Assembly (NCBI GenBank): GCA_963585895.1
Contig: OY757934.1
Location: 33,939,268-34,003,267, forward strand
Direction of reading: 5' to 3'
Origin: Sepioteuthis lessoniana
Lineage: Eukaryota; Mollusca; Cephalopoda; Myopsida; Loliginidae
Length of the DNA stretch: 64,000 nucleotides
In this document: piece by piece, positions 55,325 to 64,000 of the stretch
How the letters are laid out: every line of letters begins with the position of its first letter
How positions within the stretch are numbered: position 1 is the stretch's first letter
Made by a program: the position numbers and the translations under genes
The notes under the pieces: generated by a model
Databases searched by the model: none
What the model was told of the DNA's origin: nothing
Seen by the model: the letters and a program-made list of their open reading frames with translations, nothing else

Positions 55325-56060
55325 AGAAAGTAGACTATGCAGATCACATAATGCTTCTGGCAAATACATCAACCCAAGCCGAATCTCTGCTGCATAGCCC
55401 GGAGCATTGATCTCCCACGTGAGTGCAGACAAAATGGAATACTTGTGTTTTGAGTGAGTGCAGACAAAATGGAATAATTGAGTTTTGTTTAAGAAGGAGG
55501 CATCTCCACTCAAAATGGTGGTTCTCTGAAAATAATGGATAAATTCACATACCTCGGTAGCAGTGTCTCATCTATTGAAAGTAACATCAATATGAGCCTA
55601 GTAAAAATGGAGGTGCCCATGGTGTAATGGTTATCGTCGTAGGAAATGGACGCGGCAACACGAGTTCAAATCCTGGACGAGACTGATTGCATTTCACATA
55701 GCACTAATACCCTTGGGAAAGGTATGAATCCAATTATTCTCCCTCCAGCTTTGGTTAAATAGTAGGGCAGACTGGGTTCTTCAGCCTTGGTGAGGCAACT
55801 AGTCTAGGAGAAGGAAAACTCCGAATTCAAAACTGTTAAACTCCGCTTAAAAATTGACCTTGTGTCATATCCCGCCCGAGCTGAGGGGTTGGGTAAATAG
55901 AATCAATACGAGCCTAGTAAAAATGTGGACTACTATTGATTGGCTATGAATCATAAAGAAGTCTGATCTATCAGATAACATAAAACAGTTCTTCCAGTCA
56001 GTGGTTGTGTCAATTCTCTGATAATATAGTCTAGTTCTGCCGTATCTACACAATTAAGTG
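55325..56060 (+). mobile_element. RTE LINE fragment, degenerate, split by a SINE
   Basis: Before 55610 it reads VDYADHIMLLANTSTQAESL and, after frame changes, LGSSVSSIES-like sequence. After 55926 it continues with TIDWL and KSDLSDNIK-like sequence and a SVVVSIL-like string. The YADD box is changed to YADH. The order matches the RTE copies at 31 and 51 kb. Confidence 0.75.
55610..55901 (+). mobile_element. SINE family B with 24-bp TSD, inside RTE fragment
   Basis: Head AGGTGCCCATGGTGTAATGG (A-box), GAGTTCAAATCC (B-box), complete body and tail. Target repeats 55586-55609 and 55902-55925 match at 23 of 24 positions (GAGCCTAGTAAAAATG shared). Confidence 0.95.
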
Positions 56061-56377
56061 TAATAGAAAGAATAGTTGAAAAATAAAAACTAAAATGTGA
56101 AGTATAGATGACCTAAAATAAAAAAAAAAATGACACAAAGGAGCTACTGAAGATTCTAGAAACTGTAATGGTCAGTTCCGCTTATTATCTACAAAAACAA
56201 CATAACAAATGTTGTAAAAGAATCTTTCTGTAAAGAAATTCATGTGGAAGGTGTCAATAGGAATTTTAGTAATATTATGGAGATCTTTATTTCATGCATT
56301 AAAAAAGAAAAATCTTGATGAAGGCAGAAGTATTGTAAGTAGGATAATGTGTGGAATACTAAAATTGTTTGTAATAA

Positions 56378-56442
<65 letters not shown>

Positions 56443-56634
56443 CAAAAATTGAATTAATTTTGATGAACCCTTATTAGAAGTGCAAAATAAATAAAGGTAG
56501 TTGAAACCAATTTTATGTGTATATGATATATGCATAAATATGTCTATACATTTTGGGTGGGTGTGTATATAATTGGTGAAATTAATAATTAACTGTGTCT
56601 TATTCTTCAGTTAAATTATCACGTTTTTTTCCAG
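56061..56634. other. Intron or intergenic; (GT)n(AT)n at 56381-56440
   Basis: No coding exon recognised. The last 40 bases form the acceptor region of the EGF exon. Confidence 0.5.
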
Positions 56635-56766
56635 GTTGGAAAGGCAAAACTTGCAAAGAAGACATTAATGAATGTGAAAATCGGACAGAATGGTGCCTTC
56701 ATAATGGAGTTTGTACAAATTTACCTGGATCTTTTAACTGTAACTGCACAGGCACAGGTTATGGGG
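56635..56766 (+). CDS. Calcium-binding EGF exon of an unidentified gene
   Basis: Acceptor TTTTTTTCCAG and donor GGTAAATA bound a 132-base exon, phase 1 at both ends. It reads WKGKTC (end of one EGF domain) then [18 protein letters not shown] and [11 protein letters not shown] with TGYGG. DINEC is the calcium-binding EGF signature and the C-x-N-x4-(F/Y)-x-C hydroxylation-type pattern is present ([10 protein letters not shown]). Five cysteines of the second domain are here; the sixth must lie in the next exon. Such phase 1-1 EGF exons are typical of Notch, fibrillin, fibropellin and Crumbs-type secreted or membrane proteins. No neighbouring exon is visible in the window, so introns exceed several kb. 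It is not part of any repeat found here. Confidence 0.75.
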
Positions 56767-56919
56767 GTAAATATGTTGTTCACTCATTTTGTGCAATTTT
56801 TCTTTTATCTTTGTGAAATTAATTAAAAAAACATCTTTTTTGCACATTCATATAAAAAGATTATCATATTTAGTCAGTTATCAACTTTGTCTCTGTTCAT
56901 TTATATGAACATTTACTAT

Positions 56920-57016
56920 TTTTTATCATTAAGGGTTTTCGAACTATTGTCTTCATCTTTATTGGAAATAACAATAAAGATGAAGAAAATAGTCCAAAAA
57001 CCCTTAATGATAAAAA
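56920..57016. repeat. 44-bp near-perfect hairpin
   Basis: Arms 56920-56963 and 56973-57016 are reverse complements with few mismatches around a 9-base loop (GGAAATAAC). It lies 150 bases after the EGF exon donor. Confidence 0.95.
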
Positions 57017-57182
57017 TCTTCAAGCTTCATCTCAAAAATTCAGACAAACATTTACTAATCAAGAAAGTTTAGGATTTATATGACTGGTTGATGATCAAAT
57101 TTGGATGAAATAACAAATGAAACCTTATATATGATTTAAATTTGACAATTAGAACAATATATAAGAGCTAATGTGCCATTCA

Positions 57183-57325
57183 ACCGGCTCATCGGACTAG
57201 TGGGTAGAGTGTTCGCTAATGGTCTGGAAGACCTGGGTTCAATCCCAGGTTGCGTCATACCAAAGACTTTAAAAATAGTACTTGATACCTCCTTGTTTAA
57301 CACTCAGCAATATAAGGTAGGTATC
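57183..57325 (+). mobile_element. SINE family A, 3'-truncated
   Basis: GGCTCATCGGACTAGTGGGT (A-box), GGGTTCAATCCCAGG (B-box), then AGTACTTGATACC and AAGGTAGGTATCAACTC, where it stops. The best-preserved tRNA-like head of the family. Confidence 0.88.
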
Positions 57326-57783
57326 AACTCTCATTTATAATCTGAATGCTATTATCTTTAGTGATTATATCCAATCAATTCTAAAACATTTTGGTATTAA
57401 ATGTCTATTTTACTGTAATTGATAAAAAGTGTTTTTTAACTTTTAATGTGCCATAAAGATATTTATGAAATTATTCATATAATTTAATTGAAAGTTTTTC
57501 AAAATCAAATGGGGGTTATAGATGTATCAATGTACTATATGTTTGTATGGTGACATCTCTAGGTCCTTTTCAGCTTTGATCCAGTCATTGTTGATAACGT
57601 GTGATGTCAATTTTCTTAGTATATTATCTTTCTTTATCTCTATCTTTATTCTATCTTGAGTTTCAACGTTTTCTTTATGTGAAATATGGTTTATCACTTG
57701 TTCTGTGTTGTCTTAATGGTTTTTTGATATCTGGTGTCTTGATATATAGTCTAATGGATCTAGTTCGTTTCTTCCTGGTTCAT

Positions 57784-58447
57784 GCCCAGTCGGCTGGGGC
57801 TGTAGAATAAACCGACTACCCTGCAGAGGGGTAAGACCCACTCTAACGAGTGTCCTGGATATGACACTAAACAATCTGATGGTAAGGTTCCAGTAATGTT
57901 GTAGCTTTGGGGAATGTGGAGTACCCCTTCATTACCATTGCTCTCAGGTCCACTCTGGCCCAGAGTGGTAGCACCTGATAGGGCCCTATATATGGGTTAA
58001 ATAGAAAGAACGGCATACTTATGCTAAACTGAATTGTTTGACTAAACTGAATAGCTTGAAATTGAAATGTTTTTGACAATTAAACTGTACTTACATTTAA
58101 ACTGCGTGCTTATACTAAACTGAATTATCTAAAATGGAACTGTTTTTAGACATTGAAACTGTACTAACACTAAACTGAATTATTTGATATAGAACTGTTT
58201 TGTCATTTAGCTATGCGTAAACAAAATCTGTACTTATACTAAACTGAAGTAGCTGAATTAGAACTGCTTGACTTAACTGAATAGCTGGAAATAGAAATGA
58301 TTTCACAATTAAACTGTACTTACTGCGAACTTATGCTAAATGTTTGAAATAGAACTATTTGCATAAAAATGGATTTGACGTTAAGCAAATAACCTACAAA
58401 GGGTGATATGCCATAAAACCCAACCAACCAACCAACCAACCAACCAA
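57784..58447 (+). mobile_element. Composite repeat C, full length, 13-bp TSD
   Basis: Begins GCCCAGTCGGCTGGGGCTGT, core to about 58000, then about seven 50-base tandem units with CTGAATTGTTTGA/AACTGTACTTA motifs, then module GGATTTGACGTTAAGCAAAT...GATATGCCATAAAACC and a (CAAC)n tail. Target repeats CTTCCTGGTTCAT flank it at 57771-57783 and 58448-58460. It sits inside the gypsy pol, which continues on both sides. Confidence 0.93.
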
Positions 58448-58469
58448 CTTCCTGGTTCATATTTAAGTT

Positions 58470-60260
58470 CAAAATCATAATCTGTTCTTTCCATGATCCA
58501 TTTTTCTCTGCATGGTAGGAATCTAGGTTTGACTTTGTTAAACATTGGTATCAAAGATTTGTGGGCTGTTATTATAGTGAATTTAGGTGCTTCAGTCAGA
58601 TAATTTCTTTGTCAAGTCAATGACCATTTAACAGCTAACACATCTTTTCCGTTTGGTTGCATCTTTTTCCCGTGTCTGATAATCTTCTGCTGATAAAGTG
58701 TATCAGTTGCTGTCCTAGTGGTCCTTTCTCGAATAATACAGCACTCAGTCCTTCATGGAAGCTTGCATCTATCCTTAGCGTTGTTTGTTTGTTTGGATCA
58801 AAACATGCCATAGTTTCAGAACTGGCTATCATTGATTTTAATTTTTCAAATGCCTCTTTTTCTTCGCTGTTTCATTTGAATTTTGTTTTGTTCCTTGTTA
58901 AGTTTCCCAGTGGTTAACTCAGTGTTGCATGATACCTTAAAAGGTATCCAGTCATCCCAAGAAAGCTTCGAACTTCTTTAGTTTTTGGTTCCTTGCAGTT
59001 TATTACAAATTCAATCTTTCTAGGGTTTTGATTTAGCCCTTCTGATGTGAATAAATGACCAGAAATGTGATTTCTGTTTCATCAAATTCATTCTTCTCTA
59101 AGGTTCTGTTGTGTTCCCCTCTATACTTTTCTCCGAGGATTATGTCATCTCTTTAGTTCATACGTAGAAGTATATCTCCAAATATTTGGGATATTACTCG
59201 ATCGAATACATCATGTGAGAATTTTAACACGCATATCAACTGTTTTGGTCTGTAGTTTCCCCAAAGTGTACTATATTTTGCAAATTTTTAGGTTTCCTCG
59301 TTGAGCGATAGTTGGTGGTACCCTGCTTTCAGGCCCATTTTGCTAAACACTTTGCATCCCCTTATATGGTATGTGACGTCTTCGATGATAGGTGCTTGGA
59401 CATATCTACTTCTTTTTATATATTTGTTCAGTACTCTCATGTTTATGCTTGATCGTATCATGTTCGGCTCCAGTTTGTTGAGTTCTCTCATCGCATATCT
59501 TGGTTTAAGTTGTACGACTAAAGGTGAACACCATGTGGTGACTTAATTTCTGGGCACTTTCTCGAAAATACCATCTGCTTCTCCTTGTTAAATCCATTTT
59601 TTAAGTGAGAACTCTTGGTGATATGGTACATGTCGGGATTTCTCAGCTATTGGTTGTATTCCAGCTCCCATTTTAAATCCTACTGCGACGACTTTTCCTG
59701 TCTTGGGTCTCTCAACTTTCCCCATTCCTTGGAATGCATCTTTATCTTCTCTGATTAATTCTTTCTTGAATTTCAGTTCATTTATTCCGCTTACGTGTTT
59801 AATTCTCGGCTCGTTTGTTTCTTTAAGGCTCCCAGTTTGTTCTGATATCAACACGCCTAGTTCTATCAGCCTATCTCTGCCTATCAAAGGGAGGTGATCT
59901 ATGTGTCCTCTCATTTTCTTTTAATACCTCTGATCTTGTTTCGAACTATCGCTTAAAATTCCCCTTTCACTGATAATTCTCCATGTATAGTCTTTACTCG
60001 GTCATAGTTGGGTTTCAATTCACCAATATTTGTTCCCCTCTTTAGTGCCTTGAATTGGTATTCATCTATAATGTTGTGGAAATTTTATCGGTAAATGGGT
60101 TTATTGAATGAAGCACCAACATTTCTGGGTCAAATCGGGGCCTATTATGTATTGTCTTTCTTTTACTGCTGGTTAGCTTTTGTGTTCGGTGAAAATCTAT
60201 GTGTGGCAGAAGAGCTTTGATCTGATTAGCTGGTGTCTTTGGAGTGGGTGCTGTTGCCCC
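58470..60260 (-). pseudogene. Protease, RT and RNase H remnant of the second gypsy
   Basis: From high to low: GRDRLIELGVLISEQTG (protease end), RIKHVSGINELKF, KVERPKTGKVVAVGFK, YHQEFSLKKWI, then MRELNKLEPNMIRSSINMR with VFSKMGLKAGYHQLSLNEET (RT palm) and an RDDIIL box near 59150 where xxDD is kept. The RNase H part has TTLRIDASFHEGLSAVLFEK, QLIHFISRRLS. Stops and frame changes separate these blocks. The palm motif has KMGLKAG where the family has a catalytic D (KxDLKAGY). Confidence 0.82.
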
Positions 60261-60262
60261 TG

Positions 60263-60590
60263 CTGTTAACCGCCGAAATCAACAGTAGTCAGTTGAAAAC
60301 AGGAGGCCTTAGAATTAGGCTGCGTTTTTTACTCCTCAACTCAAATGGAGCCGAGTAAAAAGAATTAAGTCCTCTTGAAGGATTTAGCGTTTCTTTCAGA
60401 ATTCCAGAAGGGAATTAAAAATGGCTTGAAAGCCAAAAAGAATAGAAAAGAAATGAGAAGAAATTAAATCCACCTGAAGGATTTTGTATTACATTCAGAA
60501 TTCCAGAAGGGAATTCAAAGTTAGCACAAGCTGAAAAGAAGATAACAGAAAGAAACCGAAGAAAGTAGGTTTCTACAGCTCAAGCTAAAA

Positions 60591-60662
<72 letters not shown>

Positions 60663-61135
60663 CCGAAAAAAGTAGATTTCTACTACATAAACTTATATTT
60701 TAGAGGAATTGTTTCTCCAAGAAAAAGTCTCAGACTTGCTCTATTGAGAGAGAAGACGATCGACAAAGAAAAAGAAAAAGAAGAAAAAGAACATCATTAG
60801 AGGCTTTATCCCGCAGAGAAAGAAAAACAGAGAGTGGCTTTTTATTAGAAGAAAAGAAAAAAAGGACATTTTTAGGGACTTGGTCTCTAAGAAAAAAAAA
60901 AAAAGAAAAAAAAGGAAAGATACACGCGTGAGCCCTTGTTTGGCTGGAGGGAAGAAGTAGTGACTTATTTCTTTATTTTGTGAGTGTAGCTGTCGGTGAA
61001 AGACTTTTTATAATTTTTTAACTTTGTTTTTGTATTAATGAGCTACTTGTCATATTTGCATTGGGACACATATATAACTAACTGGAGTGATCTTCCTTTT
61101 GTCATAATAAACTGCTTTGAGGATCTTTCTCCCCC
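60263..61135. other. About 870-bp non-coding insertion with (GA)n and poly(A) signal
   Basis: Separates the gag end from the protease of the gypsy element. Contains a (GA)n run (about 60593-60660), two similar 40-base blocks near 60370 and 60480 with CCTGAAGGATTT/TTGAAGGATTT and AGAATTCCAGAAGGGAATT, and AATAAA at 61106-61111 close to its right edge. This could be a solo LTR in plus orientation. Confidence 0.45.
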
Positions 61136-61560
61136 TTATTTTATTTTATTTTTTTGTAATATTATTATTGTTACAAGTGTCCAATTTTTGTTGACTAAAT
61201 AAAATTGTGGTAATGTTTGCAGAAGCTCCGCTGTCAAATTTACGTCTATATCTCTAATTCTTACCTGTATTGTATTATGATATTTTTGCTTTATGGTCTT
61301 GGTTTTGTATATTTTAATCTTATCAGTCATTTTTTTGATAAATTTTTCGTCTTCAGAACTTTTATTTGATTCTGTTTCAATCGTTCTTATTCTTCTAATT
61401 ATGTTATTCTGTTCTCTGTAGTGTTGTCTGTCTTTTTGACTTCCGTCCTCCGTGTCACTGGTAATTATAGCAGTCGCCGAAGTGGTTTCTCTTCCCACAG
61501 TTATTACACGCTTTCCCTTACGCCTGGAAATTTTCTTTCTTATTTTTATTTTCTACCCCC
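61136..61560 (-). pseudogene. gag zinc knuckle and downstream region (second gypsy)
   Basis: In one minus-strand frame KACNNCGKRNHFGDC is a complete C-x2-C-x4-H-x4-C knuckle. A frame change then leads to a 120-residue open frame with DTEDGSQKDRQHYREQNNI and VRIRDIDVNLTAELLQTLP. In an intact element this region links nucleocapsid to protease. Confidence 0.7.
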
Positions 61561-62150
61561 ATGTTCTCTGTTGCCTCGGCTCTGTCCAATCCGTCGTTCA
61601 TTTTCTTCTGGTGACGTTTATAGTTTTTGTATGAGCTCTCTTTATTTCTTTTACTTTTCATTTGAGGTCGTGTTGTTGGCTTGGTTTTTGTAAGAATTTA
61701 CTCAAATTCCATTATTTTTGTATTGCTTTTTTTTTTTAAATCATTTCTCTGTCTTCAATTGTTTGAATAAGTTGTTCCAGAATTCTATCTTCTCTGTTAA
61801 CTCCGCATTCACAGGATTCAGTCTATTCCTTGCGTCTCATAGCGTATTCAGTAATTGTTTCCTCTCTCATTCTATTGAACAAGCGTGTTGCTTGTTTTGT
61901 TTCAGTATGTAGTGGTGACTTAATTTTCTTTTCACTTCTTCATAAGTCTCGTTTCTATTTTGTTCCGTGCTCAGTAAATATTAGACTATCACCCTTATCT
62001 CTCTATTCCACCGTATCTTTTTAAACAAATTATTTTGTCGTTATCGTCTGTGACACTTTGTAAATGAAGTTTATCTTCTAATTCGTCTAGCACGATTCCC
62101 CACCTTTCAACTACGTTGGTCCTGTCTGAGTTTGTGTTAAACGGTTGTGT
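61561..62150 (-). pseudogene. Probable gag N-terminal remnant, degenerate
   Basis: Minus-strand fragments with helical, lysine-rich composition and many stops upstream of the knuckle. Assigned only by position. Confidence 0.35.
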
Positions 62151-62925
62151 TGTTTATTTTAATTTTTTTCGGATAAAATGCACGTACTTTTTACTAACAC
62201 AAAATAACAGTTGTTAAACAGCATTGATAGGTCTATGAATATAGACGAGTGATTACAGAAATAAAACAATAATAAACATAAAAGAAAAAAAAATCACTTA
62301 TCATCTAGGTCTTCTCTTCCTGTTGTTTTTTCTTTTACACGAGTCGCTTATTTTTCTTAGTTCTTTTTTTCTTCTTTTCTCCCCTTGTCTTATCTTTATC
62401 TCATCTTCGTCACCAATTTCAGGGTTAAGCATTTATAAACTAGCTTTATATTGGGTAACTGTGAGTTCGTTAAACGAGAATAAGACAAATCGACTGTCTG
62501 ATAACAGGATAACAACTGAATTTTATCTAAAAAATTTGGTGCCTGTTGGCGATCACGGCTCATTGGAGAGGTGTCTGTTCTTCTCTTAAGACAGATTCGA
62601 GGCTGAACGGTTGAGCCATCAGCAGATGGGCGGTGACGTCATTGACAAGCATTGCAGAGCACTAGACTCGCAGATCTAGTTAAAGCTATGAGCAGGCATA
62701 CATGCCGGACTCACGTTATATATCGAATTAAAATCCAGCAGTTGGCTCATTTGGCCCTTATTGCATTAAGTGAGCCGAAGACCAGCATACTCCAGCAGGG
62801 CTCGAGCCTGATCCCCTCTCTTTCCAAACTCCAGCGATAAAAAAGACCTTGTGTCAAGTCTTGTTTGGTGGGAGGCAGAGACAAATATGGCCTCTCTGTG
62901 TGTATATGTGCGTGTGTGTGCTTTT
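62151..62925. other. Intergenic; SINE-tail-like segment at about 62650-62880
   Basis: No gene. Near 62845-62870 AAAAAGACCTTGTGTCAAGTC and a GGTGGGAGG string resemble the 3' end of SINE family B (AAATTGACCTTGTGTCATAT). The upstream part does not match that family, so it may be another SINE sharing its tail. TGACGTCA occurs at about 62634. Confidence 0.4.
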
Positions 62926-63926
62926 GTTTGTTTGGTTTTATGGCTATCAACCTTTGTAGGTTATTTAACGCCAAATCCATTTTTATGTAAATAATCTGTT
63001 CTATTGAAAACAGTTCAGTTTAACATAAGTACACAGTTTAATTGTCAAAGTTTAATTGTAATACATTTCCATTTCAAACTATTCAAGCAGTTATATGTAA
63101 TAATTCAGTTAAGTGTAAATACAGTTCTATTTGAAATAATTCAGTTAAGCATAAGCACGGAGTTTAAGTGTAAGTACGGTTTAATTGTCAAAAACATTTC
63201 TATTTCAAGCTATTCAGTTTACTCAATTCATTTTAGCATAAGTATGCTGTTAGTTCTATTTAACCCATAGATAGGGCCCTATCAGGTGCTACCACTCCGG
63301 GCCAGAGTGGACCTGGGAGCGATGGCAATGAAGGGGTGTTCCGCATTCCACAAAGCTCCAGCACTGCTGGAACCTCACCATCAGATTGTTTAGTGTCATA
63401 TCCAGGACACTCGTTAGGTGGGGGTCTTATCCCTCTGCAGAGGTGCTGTCAGTGTATTCTACAGCCCCAGCTGACTGGGCAATACACAGATTTAAATGTC
63501 AGACAGTTTTATTTCAGATAGTTCAGTTCAGCATTAGTACACAGTTTAGATGTCAAAAGCAGTTCTATTTCGAGCAATTCAGTTCAGCATAAGTACGCAG
63601 TTCCAATGTCAAAACAGTTCTATTTTAAACAATTCAGTTTAGCATAAATAAGCAGTTTAAATGCAAAAATCAGTATAGTGAAAGAAGCACGGTTTTGTTC
63701 TATTTAATCCATAGTAGGACCCTTATCAGGTGCTACCACTCCAGGCCAGAGTGGACCTGGGAGCGATGGCAATGAAGGGGTACTCCGCATTCCCCAAAGC
63801 TCCAGCACTGCTGAAACCTCACCATCAGATTGTTTAGTGTCATATCCAGGACACTCGTTGGGGGGGGGTCTTACCCCTCTGCAGAGAAGCAGTCGGTGTA
63901 TTCTACAGCCCCAGCCGACTGGGCAA
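62926..63926 (-). mobile_element. Composite repeat C, with two cores (dimeric)
   Basis: Minus strand from high to low: core (63926-63716), about four tandem units (63700-63490), second core (63482-63270), about five tandem units, then the module and CCAAA-type tail at 62990-62926. Landmarks on plus: TTTTATGGC..ATCAACC, AAATAATTCAGTTAAG, CCATCGCTCCCAGG read reversed. The two cores are nearly identical, so a unit was duplicated within the element. GT-rich sequence flanks both outer ends. Confidence 0.88.
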
Positions 63927-64000
63927 TGTGTGTGTGCGTATGTCAAGTATTTGTGCGCTGATTACCGGAAATATGTCAACTTTATTGATGAGGTTACAAC
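63927..64000. other. Window end, nothing recognised
   Basis: Short GT-rich then ordinary sequence. Confidence 0.5.

Larger units (their letters stand above)
57530..62150 (-). mobile_element. Second Ty3/gypsy element, old, with two later insertions
   Basis: Minus strand: zinc knuckle (about 61510-61470), post-knuckle region to 61136, insertion 60263-61135, protease and RT (60260-58920), RNase H (58917-58470), a composite C insertion (57784-58447), and the remainder of the RNase H/linker region to about 57530. LTRs and integrase were not recognised. Numerous stops. It is a different family from the element at 21417. Confidence 0.8.

Noticed and set aside
57183..57260. Functional tRNA gene
   Set aside because: A and B boxes are present but no full cloverleaf; the same sequence recurs with a fixed unrelated body, so it is a SINE head. 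The same holds for SINE B.

Overview
This is an AT-rich animal nuclear window, almost certainly from an invertebrate and most likely a mollusc. Three things point there. One spliced gene encodes a secreted three-domain chitin-binding protein whose last domain looks like the variant found in molluscan chitin-binding and shell-matrix proteins. The introns have normal GT-AG borders. The repeat content matches repeat-heavy lophotrochozoan genomes: Penelope-like, Dong/R4, RTE, mariner, hAT, Ty3/gypsy and tRNA-derived SINE elements, with long (CA)n, (TA)n and (TAA)n tracts. The species cannot be fixed from sequence alone.

Host coding sequence is sparse. The only complete gene is the chitin-binding gene at 11086-13218: three exons, 232 residues, with a CRE/CCAAT/TATA-like promoter and a polyadenylation signal. 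Isolated coding exons are a signal-peptide exon at 2436-2495, a weaker signal-peptide-like exon at 39562-39610, and a calcium-binding EGF exon at 56635-56766. All three end in phase 1, so they could join genes that extend through or beyond the window.

Layout. 0-6 kb: Penelope remnant, mariner fragment, orphan exon, local duplications, a minus-strand promoter-like block. 6-10.3 kb: a SINE, then four Dong/R4 copies nested head-to-tail in TAA repeats. 10.9-13.4 kb: chitin-binding gene. 14-16 kb: two more Dong copies with a SINE in the (ATT)n tail of one. 18.4-26 kb: a Dong fragment between long direct repeats, a 46-bp satellite of about 35 units, a complete Ty3/gypsy-like element with 145-bp LTRs, and a satellite-free paralogue of the satellite's flanks. 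26.7-34 kb: near-perfect hairpins, SINEs, two deleted mariners, an RTE 3' end. 34.3-36.1 kb: a Dong copy bounded by TAA repeats on both sides. 36.8-42 kb: a SINE split by an insertion, and another deleted mariner. 43-45.7 kb: an APE-type LINE with a zinc-knuckle ORF1 split by an insertion. 46.3-46.9 kb: a C-rich minisatellite. 48.5-50.5 kb: a 213-bp inverted repeat and a hAT MITE. 51.2-52.9 kb: an RTE LINE with a 34-bp target duplication. 55.3-56.1 kb: an RTE fragment holding a SINE. 57.5-62.2 kb: a second, older gypsy element with two later insertions. 62.9-63.9 kb: a composite non-tRNA repeat.

The most interesting material is structural: a composite retroposed repeat family (215-bp core, about 50-bp tandem repeats, hairpin module, AACC-rich tail) whose terminal module is scattered through the window; the satellite in which every unit carries a splice-acceptor-like string; the chain of TAA-targeted Dong insertions; and several 0.7-0.9 kb insertions with promoter-like motifs that could be solo LTRs.
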